This document shows, piece after piece, positions 7,934 to 16,549 of a DNA stretch of 64,000 nucleotides. This DNA is from Paracoccus alcaliphilus (lineage in GTDB: Bacteria > Pseudomonadota > Alphaproteobacteria > Rhodobacterales > Rhodobacteraceae). The stretch is from the NCBI RefSeq assembly GCF_028553725.1, contig NZ_CP067124.1:2862001-2926000 (forward strand). The letters are read 5' to 3'. The translations under genes and the position numbers were made by a program. The notes under the pieces were generated by a model, which was given only the letters and a program-made list of their open reading frames with translations, was not told the origin of the DNA and did not search any database. The first letter of the stretch is position 1, and the number at the start of each line of letters is the position of its first letter.

Positions 7934-9499
7934 CTATGCTGCGAGGCTTGACGGCTGGTTGAAGCGCCATGGCATGAGGTCTTCGATACCGCTTTGTGGG
8001 TGACCGTCGAGGATGGCGCGCAGTGTGGCGGCGAGATAGTCGACCGGGTTCACGTCGGACATCTTGCAGGTAGCGACCAGCGAGGCGAGCATAGCCCAGT
8101 TTTCGGCGCCGACTTCATTCCCGGCGAAGAGTGCATTTTTTCTTGTCAGGGCAATCGGCCTGATCTGGTTCTCGACCGGGTTGGTGTCGAGCTCCAGCAT
8201 GCCGTGCTCGAGGAAGCGGATCAGTCCGGGCCAGTGCGCGAGGGAGTAGCGGATGTCTTCGGCAAGCTGGGATTTCTGCGGTATGCGCGAGAGTTGGGCT
8301 TCCAGCCAGGGTTTCAGCGCCGCGATGATCGGGGCCGAATGCTCACGCCGGGCAGCAAGGCGCATAGCGGCCTCCTTGCTCCGCACGGACTTCTCGATCT
8401 GATAAAGCAGCGCGATCTGGCGCAGCATTTCCTCGGCAATGGGTGAACCATCGCTCTCGAAGCGCTTTACGAAGCGGCGGCGGACATGGGTCCAGCAATA
8501 GACCAGTTGCCACGGGCCATTGTCGCGCGCGATCTCGGTCATCGCGTTGTAGGACTGGTAGGCGTCGCATTGCAGGAAGCGGCCGTGGTATCCGGCGAGG
8601 AAGTTCAGCGGATGCGCCTTACCCCGGCCAGGGGCATAGTGGAAGAGCACGATGGGTGGGCCAGCCCCGCCATGGCCGCGATCATCGGATACGACGGCCC
8701 AGAAGAATCCGCTCTTGGTGCGTTTCAGGCCCGGTTCCAGCACCGGCGCGCGGGTTTCATCCACGAAGATGCGGTCTGCGCCACGCAGATGGGCACGCAT
8801 CTGGTTGATGACGGGCATCAGGTGGAAACAGGCGCGCCCGACCCAGTTGCCGAGTGTGCCGCGGTCCAGATCGATCCCTTGCCGCTTGAAGATCTCGGCC
8901 TGCCGATAAAACGGCAGGTGGTCACCGAACTTCGAGACGATAATCCAGGCGATGAAGAGTTCCGTGGGCAGCCCGCCGGGCACGACATGCTCGGGGGCAT
9001 GGGCCTGCGCGACAGCTTGCGAGCAACGGCGGCAGGCGTATTTCGGGCGCCGCGTGACCAGCACCCGGAACTGGGCGGGGATCACGTCGAGACGTTCGGA
9101 CACGTCTTCCCCGATCCTGGACATCTCGCCGCAACCGCAGGGACAGAGCGTGCTGGCAGGCTCGATCACGCGCTCAACCCGAGGCAGATGGGACGGCAGA
9201 TGCCCGCGGTTGCGCTTGGGCTTGCGGGGTGTTTCCCCGCGCGCCCGCTGCATCGCCGCTTCGGCCTTTTCTTGTGCTGCCTCGAGCACACCTTGAGCAA
9301 ATTCGGCATCTTCCAGGGGCAGGTTGAACTGGTCGGGCGAGAGCTTTTCGGAGCGCTTGCCGAATTTCTCGCGCTGCGCCGCGTGCAGGATATCCTGCAG
9401 CCGCCGATTGGCCTCTTGCGTCTCGGCCAGCGTCGCCTCCACCTCGGCGAGGCGGGCCTTCAGCAGGGCGTTTTCGCGCGCAAGATCAGCTGTTTCCAT
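7934..9499 (-). CDS. tnpC: IS66 transposase TnpC
   Basis: The 521-residue main transposase of IS66 elements. It has an N-terminal leucine-rich coiled coil (METADLARENALLKARLAEVE onward, about residues 1-45), a zinc-binding segment (CPCGCGEM ... CRRCS), and the catalytic DDE region with VDETRAP, QCDAYQSYN and LDTNPVENQIRP. I chose ATG 9499 because the coiled coil starts there; the frame extends 40 residues further upstream without homology-like character. It follows tnpB with a gap of 68 bases. Confidence 0.93.
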   Translation of the reverse strand: METADLARENALLKARLAEVEATLAETQEANRRLQDILHAAQREKFGKRSEKLSPDQFNLPLEDAEFAQGVLEAAQEKAEAAMQRARGETPRKPKRNRGHLPSHLPRVERVIEPASTLCPCGCGEMSRIGEDVSERLDVIPAQFRVLVTRRPKYACRRCSQAVAQAHAPEHVVPGGLPTELFIAWIIVSKFGDHLPFYRQAEIFKRQGIDLDRGTLGNWVGRACFHLMPVINQMRAHLRGADRIFVDETRAPVLEPGLKRTKSGFFWAVVSDDRGHGGAGPPIVLFHYAPGRGKAHPLNFLAGYHGRFLQCDAYQSYNAMTEIARDNGPWQLVYCWTHVRRRFVKRFESDGSPIAEEMLRQIALLYQIEKSVRSKEAAMRLAARREHSAPIIAALKPWLEAQLSRIPQKSQLAEDIRYSLAHWPGLIRFLEHGMLELDTNPVENQIRPIALTRKNALFAGNEVGAENWAMLASLVATCKMSDVNPVDYLAATLRAILDGHPQSGIEDLMPWRFNQPSSLAA

Positions 9500-9567
9500 G
9501 GCGGGAAGTGAATCACAGGATGCCCTTGCAGGCCAGCAAAAACAGGCGTTTCGACGCAGCCTGCCAG

Positions 9568-9924
9568 TCACCCCGCCGCCAGCGGGCGCCGCGCCCGTTC
9601 GGGTCGGACCAGCCGCCAATCCACGCCCTCAAACAGCGCTGCAAACTGCGCTCCGGACATGCGCATGACCCCGTCGCGCACCTGTGGCCAGACGAACTTG
9701 CCGCCCTCGAGCCGCTTGTGAACCAGCACCATCCCGGTCTGATCCCAGATCAAGAGCTTGATCCGATCCGCCCGCTTCGCTCGGAACACAAAGGCGGCTC
9801 CGCAGAACGGGTCCATCCCGAACATCTCCTGCACCGCCAGTGCCAGACCGTCGATCCCCTTGCGAAAGTCGACAGGCCGGGTCGCCACGAAGACCTTCAC
9901 CGGGCCGCCCTGGCCGAACATCAC
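9568..9924 (-). CDS. tnpB: IS66 accessory protein TnpB (Orf2)
   Basis: A 118-residue IS66 Orf2 protein, recognised from VKVFVATRPVDFRKGIDGL and the KLLIWDQTGMVLVHKRLE core. It is required for IS66 transposition, but its biochemical role is unclear. Its ATG overlaps the tnpA stop by 4 bases. Confidence 0.93.
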   Translation of the reverse strand: MMFGQGGPVKVFVATRPVDFRKGIDGLALAVQEMFGMDPFCGAAFVFRAKRADRIKLLIWDQTGMVLVHKRLEGGKFVWPQVRDGVMRMSGAQFAALFEGVDWRLVRPERARRPLAAG

Positions 9925-10337
9925 GACGCCGCTGCCCGTGCCGCGCGGATTGCCCGGGTCAGTTGGCCCTCGTCGACACCAGGACCCGCGCGGATGGCGA
10001 TGTCGCCCACCACGATTTCGAGATCGGACCCGGCGACAGCCGCCGAAGCCTCAGTCGCGCTGTCATCAACCACCAGTTCCGCGAAGAACGGCAAGGCCGC
10101 CACGCTTTCGGGCACCACCAAATTACCTTTGCGTATCTGCTTGCGCCAATCGTAAATCTGCCAGCGGGTCGTGCCGTGCTTGCGCGCAGTATCTGCGACC
10201 GTCACCCCGGGCATCATGCTCTCCGCCGCGATCCGCGCCCGCTCTGCCTTCGTCCGCCGCCGACGACCGCTTGGCCCCCCGATCACCTCAAGCCGCGAGA
10301 CCCCGACGCCTATAGAGCCGTCCAATTGGACGCCCAT
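9921..10337 (-). CDS. tnpA: IS66 accessory protein TnpA (Orf1, helix-turn-helix)
   Basis: A 138-residue DNA-binding protein with a helix-turn-helix in MPGVTVADTARKHGTTRWQI followed by the YDWRKQIRKG recognition segment, typical of IS66/IS3-type Orf1. I chose ATG 10337 because GGAGAG lies about 10 bases upstream; an upstream TTG would add eight residues. Confidence 0.88.
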   Translation of the reverse strand: MGVQLDGSIGVGVSRLEVIGGPSGRRRRTKAERARIAAESMMPGVTVADTARKHGTTRWQIYDWRKQIRKGNLVVPESVAALPFFAELVVDDSATEASAAVAGSDLEIVVGDIAIRAGPGVDEGQLTRAIRAARAAAS

Positions 10338-10439
10338 TTTGCCGTCTCTCTCCAAATCCAAAACCTCCGCTGCACATGTCCAGCGGAGAATGAAGGCATC
10401 AACTCAAAAATGGCAGGAGGGGATCGGCGTCGCGCTTAC

Positions 10440-10447
10440 GATCATAT
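10440..10447. repeat. Right target-site duplication of the IS66-family element
   Basis: The octamer gatcatat matches 7906-7913 exactly. Confidence 0.9.
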
Positions 10448-10868
10448 CACACTCGTCATAGTTGAAAGCGATCATCGCGTTCCCACGCTGTGGGCCGAGT
10501 TGAATGTGGAGACCGTCGCTCAAGCCGTTGAGGCGCTCAGGGTAAGGGAGGGCGTGCCCTATGAAAGTTCAATCGGCCGTTGGCCTAACGATACTCAAAA
10601 AGAATATCTATCGAGCGATGCTATAGCCGAGTGGGCAACAGCGAATGGAGTGCAGGCAGTTGTATGGACCGCGCTGCTGCCGGGAATGAAGGGAAATAGG
10701 GGTTCGATTCCAACCCTGGACGAATTAACCGTCCACCTCGCAAAGCTGGAAGGCTCAGCTCTCTCAAAAGCCAAAATCTACATAGCGAATGCGCCGTCTC
10801 AGATAGCCACGCCTTATCGGCAAGACCTTGCCAAGGCTTGCGAAACCTCGTCGAGCGATACGCTATGA
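10448..10868 (+). pseudogene. Gamma-glutamylcyclotransferase-like protein, 3' part
   Basis: Continues the frame of 7756-7913 once the IS66 element is removed (junction residues DHITLVIVESDHRVPTLW). It includes VQAVVWTALLPGMKGN and a charged C-terminus. The stop TGA overlaps the ATG of the next gene (atga at 10865-10868), so the four-gene operon organisation continues to the right of the insertion. Confidence 0.6.
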
Positions 10869-12556
10869 CAGATGGCGGCCGTAAGTTTTCTGAGCTGCGT
10901 CACGACCTGCTTGATCCACAAGCGGACCACTATGAGGTGCCTTTGACATTCGCCGCGACGCTGCGTGCGCACGGTTCATATGAGACCACGCGCTTCGTGC
11001 TGCGCCTCAGCCCGAAAAATCATGAGCTGGTGGATAAGCTTGAGGTAAACGCATACGGCGACGGTCCCATCCCTTGGGAAGCGATACAGGCTTACTCGAC
11101 CTACATTCACGAGACCATACACTGGTGGCAGCATGTGGGCTCGACGTCAGGACTGCTGCTGAGCCTGAGCTATTTCTCGCAGCTACATTCGACAATGGAC
11201 GAGCTTCGGGAATGCCTGAAAAGGTTTGGCCCGATCAAATCGCTGAAACGATATACCGATGAGGTGTTGCTGGACGAAGGATGGGAGGCTCAGGAAAAGC
11301 TCGCTCCAGCAAACTTTGCTGTAAATAATGCGCTCGATATATTCTACTATAAATCATACGCTCTTCGCCCAAGGCAGGCAATACAATGGATGATTAAAGA
11401 TAATCATTTCGAAGACATTGGATATATGTATAGCATCGTTTACGGACAGCTTATCGGCTTGGTTTCAGGTGCTATCGATCCAGAATTCCAATTTTTGCCA
11501 AGCCTAGAGCGCCTCAGCGAAGAAACTCTTCGCTTACATACAGAAGGCCATGAGGGGTTTGTAAAAAACTCAAACGTGCATCTTCCTTATGTTGGACTTC
11601 ACGCGATTTACGAAGGGCAGGCACGTTTCATTCAGCTTGATTTTCTTAATCGCGCGCGGGACGAGCCGTTGACCTGCGAGGAGTGGCGAACCGAGGGCTA
11701 TCTCTCAGGCATATACGTTGAGGCTTTTGAAAGCTTCCTGAAGCATACGGAAACGGAATGGCCCTCTTCTCTTTCCGACCCGATTGTCCCGCTTTTCCTT
11801 TTGGTGTGCGATCTCGCGATCAATCCTACGCGCGGGCTCCCGTTTGATTTCGGCCATTTGGAAAACTTGATCCACCACGTCGATGTAGGAATACGGTTTG
11901 CCGAATTTTGCTTCGCGATCAAAGACGCACCGAATTTGAAATCCGCGATAAAGAAATTATCTTTAGAGGAATATGTTGAGGTTTCAAGCGAGCTTTGTAA
12001 AGCGCGCCATTACGACCATCCAATGGCAGCTTTGGAAGAGGTAGTGCGATGGGCGGAGGAATATCCGCTTGTTCAGCGGCTTATGGAGGAGCACCGGACA
12101 TTCAAATTCAACCCTGAGAACCTGAATATCAGAGTCTTTCTTTCGCACTACATTTCGATGTGTAAAGACAAGTACGAACATCCGCACTTTTTCTGCTGGC
12201 CGGGGGCATATATGGCAGGTCATCCGAGCGAGGTGGATTTCCGACAAGTATGGTTGCGCCACTTGTCGCTGTTTAGCGACAAGGCCGACAAGGACGGGGT
12301 ATACCCCCGAAAATGGCCCGACCGCTCTGAAAAGGCTGTGATGGAAACCTTCAATCGCTTTTATGGCACGATGGCGCTCTATGAATTAACCGAGCAATGG
12401 ATTTTGCGCGATGGGCCGTTCAATTGTGATTTTAGCTGGATGTCTGACAATTACGATGAACAGTCTTTCAGAGGCTGGGCAAATGACAGTTTCAGAAAGG
12501 CTTTCGGGGCTGATCTTTCCGCGTTCAAAATTCTAGGCTCCAAGCCGCAGACGTAA
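10865..12556 (+). CDS. Putative zinc metalloprotease-like protein with HEXXH motif, fourth gene of the operon
   Basis: A 563-residue protein that I do not recognise as a named family. It has a classical zinc motif HETIH at about residues 82-86, in THETIHWWQH, and a downstream YEGQARF segment (around residue 247) whose glutamate could be the third metal ligand, as in gluzincins. No signal peptide or membrane segment is visible, so it is probably cytosolic. I chose ATG 10865 because it overlaps the preceding stop by 4 bases. It lies in an operon with an OLD nuclease and a helicase and may be a protease effector; this is inference. It is the only complete gene of the operon within the window. 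Confidence 0.6.
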   Translation: MTDGGRKFSELRHDLLDPQADHYEVPLTFAATLRAHGSYETTRFVLRLSPKNHELVDKLEVNAYGDGPIPWEAIQAYSTYIHETIHWWQHVGSTSGLLLSLSYFSQLHSTMDELRECLKRFGPIKSLKRYTDEVLLDEGWEAQEKLAPANFAVNNALDIFYYKSYALRPRQAIQWMIKDNHFEDIGYMYSIVYGQLIGLVSGAIDPEFQFLPSLERLSEETLRLHTEGHEGFVKNSNVHLPYVGLHAIYEGQARFIQLDFLNRARDEPLTCEEWRTEGYLSGIYVEAFESFLKHTETEWPSSLSDPIVPLFLLVCDLAINPTRGLPFDFGHLENLIHHVDVGIRFAEFCFAIKDAPNLKSAIKKLSLEEYVEVSSELCKARHYDHPMAALEEVVRWAEEYPLVQRLMEEHRTFKFNPENLNIRVFLSHYISMCKDKYEHPHFFCWPGAYMAGHPSEVDFRQVWLRHLSLFSDKADKDGVYPRKWPDRSEKAVMETFNRFYGTMALYELTEQWILRDGPFNCDFSWMSDNYDEQSFRGWANDSFRKAFGADLSAFKILGSKPQT

Positions 12557-12810
12557 ATGGCAGGGGCGAAGTCCATCCAAACGTTGAATGCGCGCGGCAA
12601 TGTCATGCTTTAGGTCACGTGCGACTATTTTAGAAAGCCGCCGATTCTAAGCTATGACCCGATATTCTGGTAGCGGCACACGGCAGCTTCCCACTCCATT
12701 CCCGACAAAACTACCACTGATTGTCACCTCTACTTGGAATACTTCCATTTCGGTTCTTGCTTGATCATTCTCGGCCCCGTACGCTCTTCGTCGCAGCGGG
12801 GGGCTGAACA
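12557..12810. other. Intergenic region before the TIR locus
   Basis: These 254 bases are relatively AT-rich and contain only short frames. They probably hold the promoter of the next two genes, but I cannot point to a clear -35/-10 pair. Confidence 0.5.
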
Positions 12811-13848
12811 ATGGCAAAGCGTTTTCCATGGAAAAGAAATTACCTTATAATTCCGCCGTTTGTGCAGAGCGCACTTAATGACATTGACGGCGACTTCATC
12901 GCTGTCGCTGCGACAAAGAAAATCAAACGTGAAGATATTGAAGCGGGGCAGTATAGTCACGCTGGATTAAGCATAGACGGCTCCTTCATCATCGCCGTTG
13001 GTCCAACCCACCCCCCTGCCGATGCAGGAAAGTGGTCTGAGCGGAACGCTTATGGCTGGGACCGTAAGCGTGAGGATTGGCCGATGGTCCAGAAGACATG
13101 GACCTTCGAGTCACCCAACTTCGGGGACGGCGCGCGCAACGGCTGGACAATGCGTTCTTGGACAAAAGACGTTTACCAGCACCAAATTTTTGAACCGCAG
13201 GGCATGACCATCGAAGCGAGTGTACTTGAAGATAGAGGCGGCGAGCAGGTGGTAGTCAAATTTGCTCTCGCGCCCATGCTTAGCCGAAGCGCAGCCGAGT
13301 TCGACTTAATGCTGCTTTGGGCGATCAACGTCCTGCAAGAGAATACGGGCGTCACGGGCGTGTTCGCGAGCGACGCGACGCGCGAAGAATACATTTCAAC
13401 CGTCGCGCTGGACTGGCAAATTTTCCCGCCGGGCAACGCTGACGAAGTTGTTGCTCGCTTGTTGGGATCGGCCGATCCGACGAACGCCGCCGACTTTGAG
13501 AAGCATGTTCGCGAGCGGGTGCGACTGTTCGAGGGTTTCGAGCCGAGGGCCTACATACGCGGTCAGGGCGGCTTCGGCTCATATTTCGGAGCACAGTTTG
13601 CTGACGATTTAGTCGTGTTCGAGAACCTTAGATACGGCAACGCGGTCTATTTGCTGTATCAAGATTGGAATGAAGCATCGCAACGGTCGCGGCTCGATCT
13701 TCTCCGCGATCAGGACGCACACTTTGATCGCGTAGTGCATACTGATGGATGGCAAGATAGGCTTGTATCACTGTTGCACGATAAGCTCTTTGAACGCGGC
13801 CTACGGCGGCGGCGGAGTGGCTACCGGTCAAAACGTAGCGGCCGCTGA
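12811..13848 (+). CDS. Unknown protein paired with a TIR-domain protein
   Basis: A 345-residue protein with no family that I recognise. It starts MAKRFPWKRNYLIIPPF and lacks a signal peptide or membrane helices. The C-terminus is very basic (GLRRRRSGYRSKRSGR). The middle contains an aromatic, mixed alpha/beta-like segment (FDLMLLWAINVLQENTGVTGVFASD). It lies 62 bases upstream of a TIR-domain gene on the same strand, so it may be its sensor or regulatory partner. That role rests on gene position only. Confidence 0.5.
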   Translation: MAKRFPWKRNYLIIPPFVQSALNDIDGDFIAVAATKKIKREDIEAGQYSHAGLSIDGSFIIAVGPTHPPADAGKWSERNAYGWDRKREDWPMVQKTWTFESPNFGDGARNGWTMRSWTKDVYQHQIFEPQGMTIEASVLEDRGGEQVVVKFALAPMLSRSAAEFDLMLLWAINVLQENTGVTGVFASDATREEYISTVALDWQIFPPGNADEVVARLLGSADPTNAADFEKHVRERVRLFEGFEPRAYIRGQGGFGSYFGAQFADDLVVFENLRYGNAVYLLYQDWNEASQRSRLDLLRDQDAHFDRVVHTDGWQDRLVSLLHDKLFERGLRRRRSGYRSKRSGR

Positions 13849-13910
13849 CTTGCTGGAAAACAACTTCAACGTTCCGACAGAACAGTGGATGAGCAGGAGG
13901 GGGAGAGCAT

Positions 13911-14627
13911 ATGGCTAGATGTACTGCACCAGTAAGGGGACACCGCTCGGCGGCGGCGGCAGCCGACTGCCCCGCATGCGGAGGGCGTTATGGTCGCTCG
14001 GGGGGGTATGGCAGCTACGGCAGTTACAGTGATTATAGTAGCTATCGGCCATCTCCCACCCCTTCTTCGTCGGTTAACCGGGGCGGTGGCAGTTCGGGGC
14101 AGCGCAGCTCAAAGCCGCGCTGGTCCCCATCGAGTTCCGGGGTGTGGTACACGACTGAAGAAGTGAGGACACTTACTCCTGTCCGTGAATCTGTCGAAAG
14201 CCTCGCAGTTTCGCAGCCTGATCTCCGAGACGTTTTCCTGTGCCACGCGTGGGATGACCGACAGGGGGCCGCGAAAGACCTTCATGACCTTCTCGAAGCG
14301 CGCGGTGTTCGCGTGTGGTTTAGCGAAAAGGACCTCGGCCTTGGGGTGCCAATGATGCGGGCGATTGACAAGGGCTTGGTGAACTCTCGCGTAGGTATCG
14401 TGCTGGTTACGCCGGCCATGTTGCGTCGCCTACCGGCAGAAGGTGTCGCGGACAAAGAGCTTTCAGCGCTTCTTCGACGTGAGCGGCTCGTGCCAGTTGT
14501 ACACGGAACGACGTACGAGGAACTTGAGAAGGTCAGCCTTCTACTAGCGTCTCGGGCTGGGTTGAACACTGCCGAAGAATCTATGGCGGCAGTTGCGGCT
14601 AAGATTGCCGAGTTGGTCGCGGCTTAG
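13911..14627 (+). CDS. TIR-domain protein with zinc-knuckle-like N-terminus
   Basis: A 238-residue protein. Residues C4, H11, C20 and C23 could bind zinc. A low-complexity Gly/Ser/Tyr-rich linker follows (about 28-85). The C-terminal half is a TIR domain: DVFLCHAWDDRQGAAKDLHD, then VRVWFSEKDLGLGVPMMRAI and VGIVLVTPAM, with a candidate catalytic glutamate in DKELSALL. Prokaryotic TIR domains often degrade NAD or make signalling nucleotides in antiphage defence. The ribosome binding site aggaggggg precedes the start. Whether this one is an NADase is not shown by sequence alone. Confidence 0.8.
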   Translation: MARCTAPVRGHRSAAAAADCPACGGRYGRSGGYGSYGSYSDYSSYRPSPTPSSSVNRGGGSSGQRSSKPRWSPSSSGVWYTTEEVRTLTPVRESVESLAVSQPDLRDVFLCHAWDDRQGAAKDLHDLLEARGVRVWFSEKDLGLGVPMMRAIDKGLVNSRVGIVLVTPAMLRRLPAEGVADKELSALLRRERLVPVVHGTTYEELEKVSLLLASRAGLNTAEESMAAVAAKIAELVAA

Positions 14628-15166
14628 GAAAATCGGGTGATAAGCGGGTTGAGCGTCCGAACTCGGGACTAGGTGCCACCAGATCGCGATTGTGCCTGAA
14701 AGGCGGGTTTCATGGAATGTCCGCTGGAACCCGCTACTCCGCTTCGCACCCCATTTTAGCCATTCGTTCTTGCTTCAATTTAGAGGGCTATAGCGTAGGT
14801 GTAGTTCTCCGTTTCGTCGGCTTCGGCCCGCCACTTGCCCTCGCGAAAGCGTTCTCCCCATCCGGCTCCGGCCGGATTTTTCCGTTGTTTTCGAGGGTTA
14901 TGCGGGAAGAGCTGAGCACCGTGCCTGCCGCGCGGCGGCACGGAAGCGGTCTCTCAGGGTCGATATTCTCCGGACCTGATGACTGCGCCAGTTTGGTGAA
15001 TTCTTCACAAGACATTGAATTTACAGAGGTTAATCTCCTGCCTGCTGAACACTTCGATTTCAGGGACATTCTTTGAGAAGGAACAGAAATCGAACCTTTG
15101 GTCGAATTACGAAGTGGCTGGGCTGTCCCTTCGACCCTCGAGTGGGACTTGTGTGGTGATGCCCGA
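14628..15166. other. 539-bp region without a convincing gene
   Basis: Frames of about 130-150 codons exist on both strands but lack recognisable domains, and the two overlap each other. The minus-strand frame (about 14788-15234) has a basic tail KRRTTPTL that could be a decayed protein end. Nothing firm can be assigned. Confidence 0.4.
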
Positions 15167-15496
15167 TCATCGAGAAACCCCTGACCGATTTCCGGCCAAG
15201 CGGTGCTTCTCATGTTCACGCCAGCGGGGCACATGCGCTGTCATCAGCGCCTTGAAGACTTTGCCATGGTTGGGAACCCGTAGATGCAGCAACTCGTGTG
15301 CGATCACGAAGTCCTGGAAGCACTTCTCCTGATCGGCCAGATCCTCGGCAAGTGTGACGATACCGCCGGTTGAGCATGATCCCCACTTGCGCGTCATGCG
15401 CTGGATTCGGACAATGCGCGGTGTCGCCTTCAGACGCTCACACCAGTAGTCGACCCGGGCGCGGAGAGAGGCGCGTCGGTCTTCAGGACTCGGCAT
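15167..15496 (-). CDS. YgjP-like metallopeptidase domain protein (M48-type, SprT-like)
   Basis: A 109-residue protein with the zinc motif [11 protein letters not shown] (HEXXH plus downstream H), preceded by [10 protein letters not shown], the signature of YgjP/SprT-like peptidases. Such genes commonly follow hsdR in type I restriction-modification loci, as here: its start overlaps the stop of an HsdR remnant by 14 bases. It appears complete, but its operon upstream is truncated, so expression is uncertain. Confidence 0.8.
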   Translation of the reverse strand: MPSPEDRRASLRARVDYWCERLKATPRIVRIQRMTRKWGSCSTGGIVTLAEDLADQEKCFQDFVIAHELLHLRVPNHGKVFKALMTAHVPRWREHEKHRLAGNRSGVSR

Positions 15497-15884
15497 CGTG
15501 ATCGCCGTCGAGGAGGATCGCCAGCACCAGATCTACAACCCGGCCGCGATCCTCTTTGCCGAGCCCGAGAAGCGGGCGGTAGAGGGTGGCGCGCAGCTTC
15601 CGACGTTCGTCGTCATTGACCCTGGCGTTCGGGAAACGATGCATCTCAGTTTCCGCGTCGCGCGCCAGTTCCATGGCAGAAATGCCGGCGTTACGGAGAG
15701 GTTCGTCGTCCTTGAGGTTCCAGTAGACACCAAACGCTCGCGCGGAGAGCCCGCTATCCTTGGCGGCCTTGATCGCCTCCTCCTTTTCCTTTGCCAGCGC
15801 CGCCAGCATGTCCATGGCCGCGAGACCAGTGGTGTTTCGATTCTCCAGATCCTTCAGGATCCGCTCGGCCCGGTCCTTCGCCGA
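15483..15884 (-). pseudogene. hsdR: C-terminal remnant of type I restriction endonuclease subunit HsdR
   Basis: The open frame encodes about 133 residues that resemble the extreme C-terminus of HsdR ([21 protein letters not shown] ... [13 protein letters not shown]). A stop codon at 15885-15887 and the loss of similarity upstream show that the ATPase and nuclease parts are gone. No hsdM or hsdS is present. It is a relic of a type I restriction system. Confidence 0.65.
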
Positions 15885-15955
15885 CTACGGCGTCATGCGG
15901 GATCAGGCGCGCGCTTGCACTCGCCCCTGACGGCTATCGACTGGCTGCTCGGAAC

Positions 15956-16429
15956 TCAGGCTGCGTCATAGCTCGAGAAAACTTCGGTCGATCCGTCACG
16001 CCAGATCAGGAACACCTCGTAAGCCTCGCGCTCGGTTTCCGGACCCATGCCGGGCGAACCGTAGGGCATCCCCGGCACCGCGAGCCCGATGGAGTCCGGG
16101 CGTTCCTCCAGCAGCCGACGGATATCGGCTGGCGGAACATGACCTTCGATCATGTAGCCCGCGATCCTGCCGGTGTGGCACGAACCCATCTCTTGCGGGA
16201 TCCCGTTGTCGAGCTTGTAGCGGGCGAGCGCCGTTCCCATGCTCTCCTCGACCGTCACCTCGAACCCGTCGGCCTGAACGATCTCGACCCAGGCAGAGCA
16301 ACATCCGCAATTTGGGTCCTTGAGCACATGAAGAGCAGGTCTTGCGTCGGCCACCGCGGGAACAGCGGCGGCGACCGAGGCAGCGCATGCGCCCAGCATC
16401 AAGCCTCGACGGGTAAATTTCAGTTTCAT
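15956..16429 (-). CDS. DUF411 metal-binding protein, exported
   Basis: A protein of about 157 residues with a Tat-like signal (FTRRGLMLGACAASVAAA) and the DUF411 cysteine motif DPNCGCCSAWV. DUF411 proteins occur in copper and other metal resistance clusters as periplasmic metal-binding proteins. The C-terminal region (GMPYGSPGMGPE) is methionine-rich. I chose ATG 16429 because the signal sequence begins there. It lies downstream of and in the same direction as copA, 120 bases away, so it could be part of the same transcript. Confidence 0.85.
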   Translation of the reverse strand: MKLKFTRRGLMLGACAASVAAAVPAVADARPALHVLKDPNCGCCSAWVEIVQADGFEVTVEESMGTALARYKLDNGIPQEMGSCHTGRIAGYMIEGHVPPADIRRLLEERPDSIGLAVPGMPYGSPGMGPETEREAYEVFLIWRDGSTEVFSSYDAA

Positions 16430-16549
16430 TTCTTCCTCCATTCTTTGAGGCATCGCCTGCGATTTTCCCGGTGCTTCATGGCATCTGTCCGCGAAGCTTT
16501 ACCTCACGCACCGGGCTCTTTCCATGCGGCAGCATTTCTCAGTTCCTCA

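Larger units (their letters stand above)
7914..10439 (-). mobile_element. IS66-family insertion sequence (2526 bp) with tnpA, tnpB and tnpC
   Basis: The ends are imperfect inverted repeats: gtaagcgcgacgttgcgg on the left, and the complement of the right end reads gtaagcgcgacgccgatcc. The three canonical IS66 genes read right to left and all look intact. A perfect 8-bp stem-loop (10365-10372 with 10381-10388) lies just upstream of tnpA. The flanking octamer gatcatat is duplicated. The element interrupts the GGCT-like gene of the same operon that IS6100 entered. Confidence 0.93.

Noticed and set aside
8486..9511. 341-codon frame antisense to IS66 tnpC
   Set aside because: Shadow of tnpC in a GC-rich element; the minus strand has the catalytic motifs.
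14690..15076. 128-codon frame on the plus strand between the TIR and HsdR loci
   Set aside because: No domain, and overlapped by an equally weak frame on the other strand.
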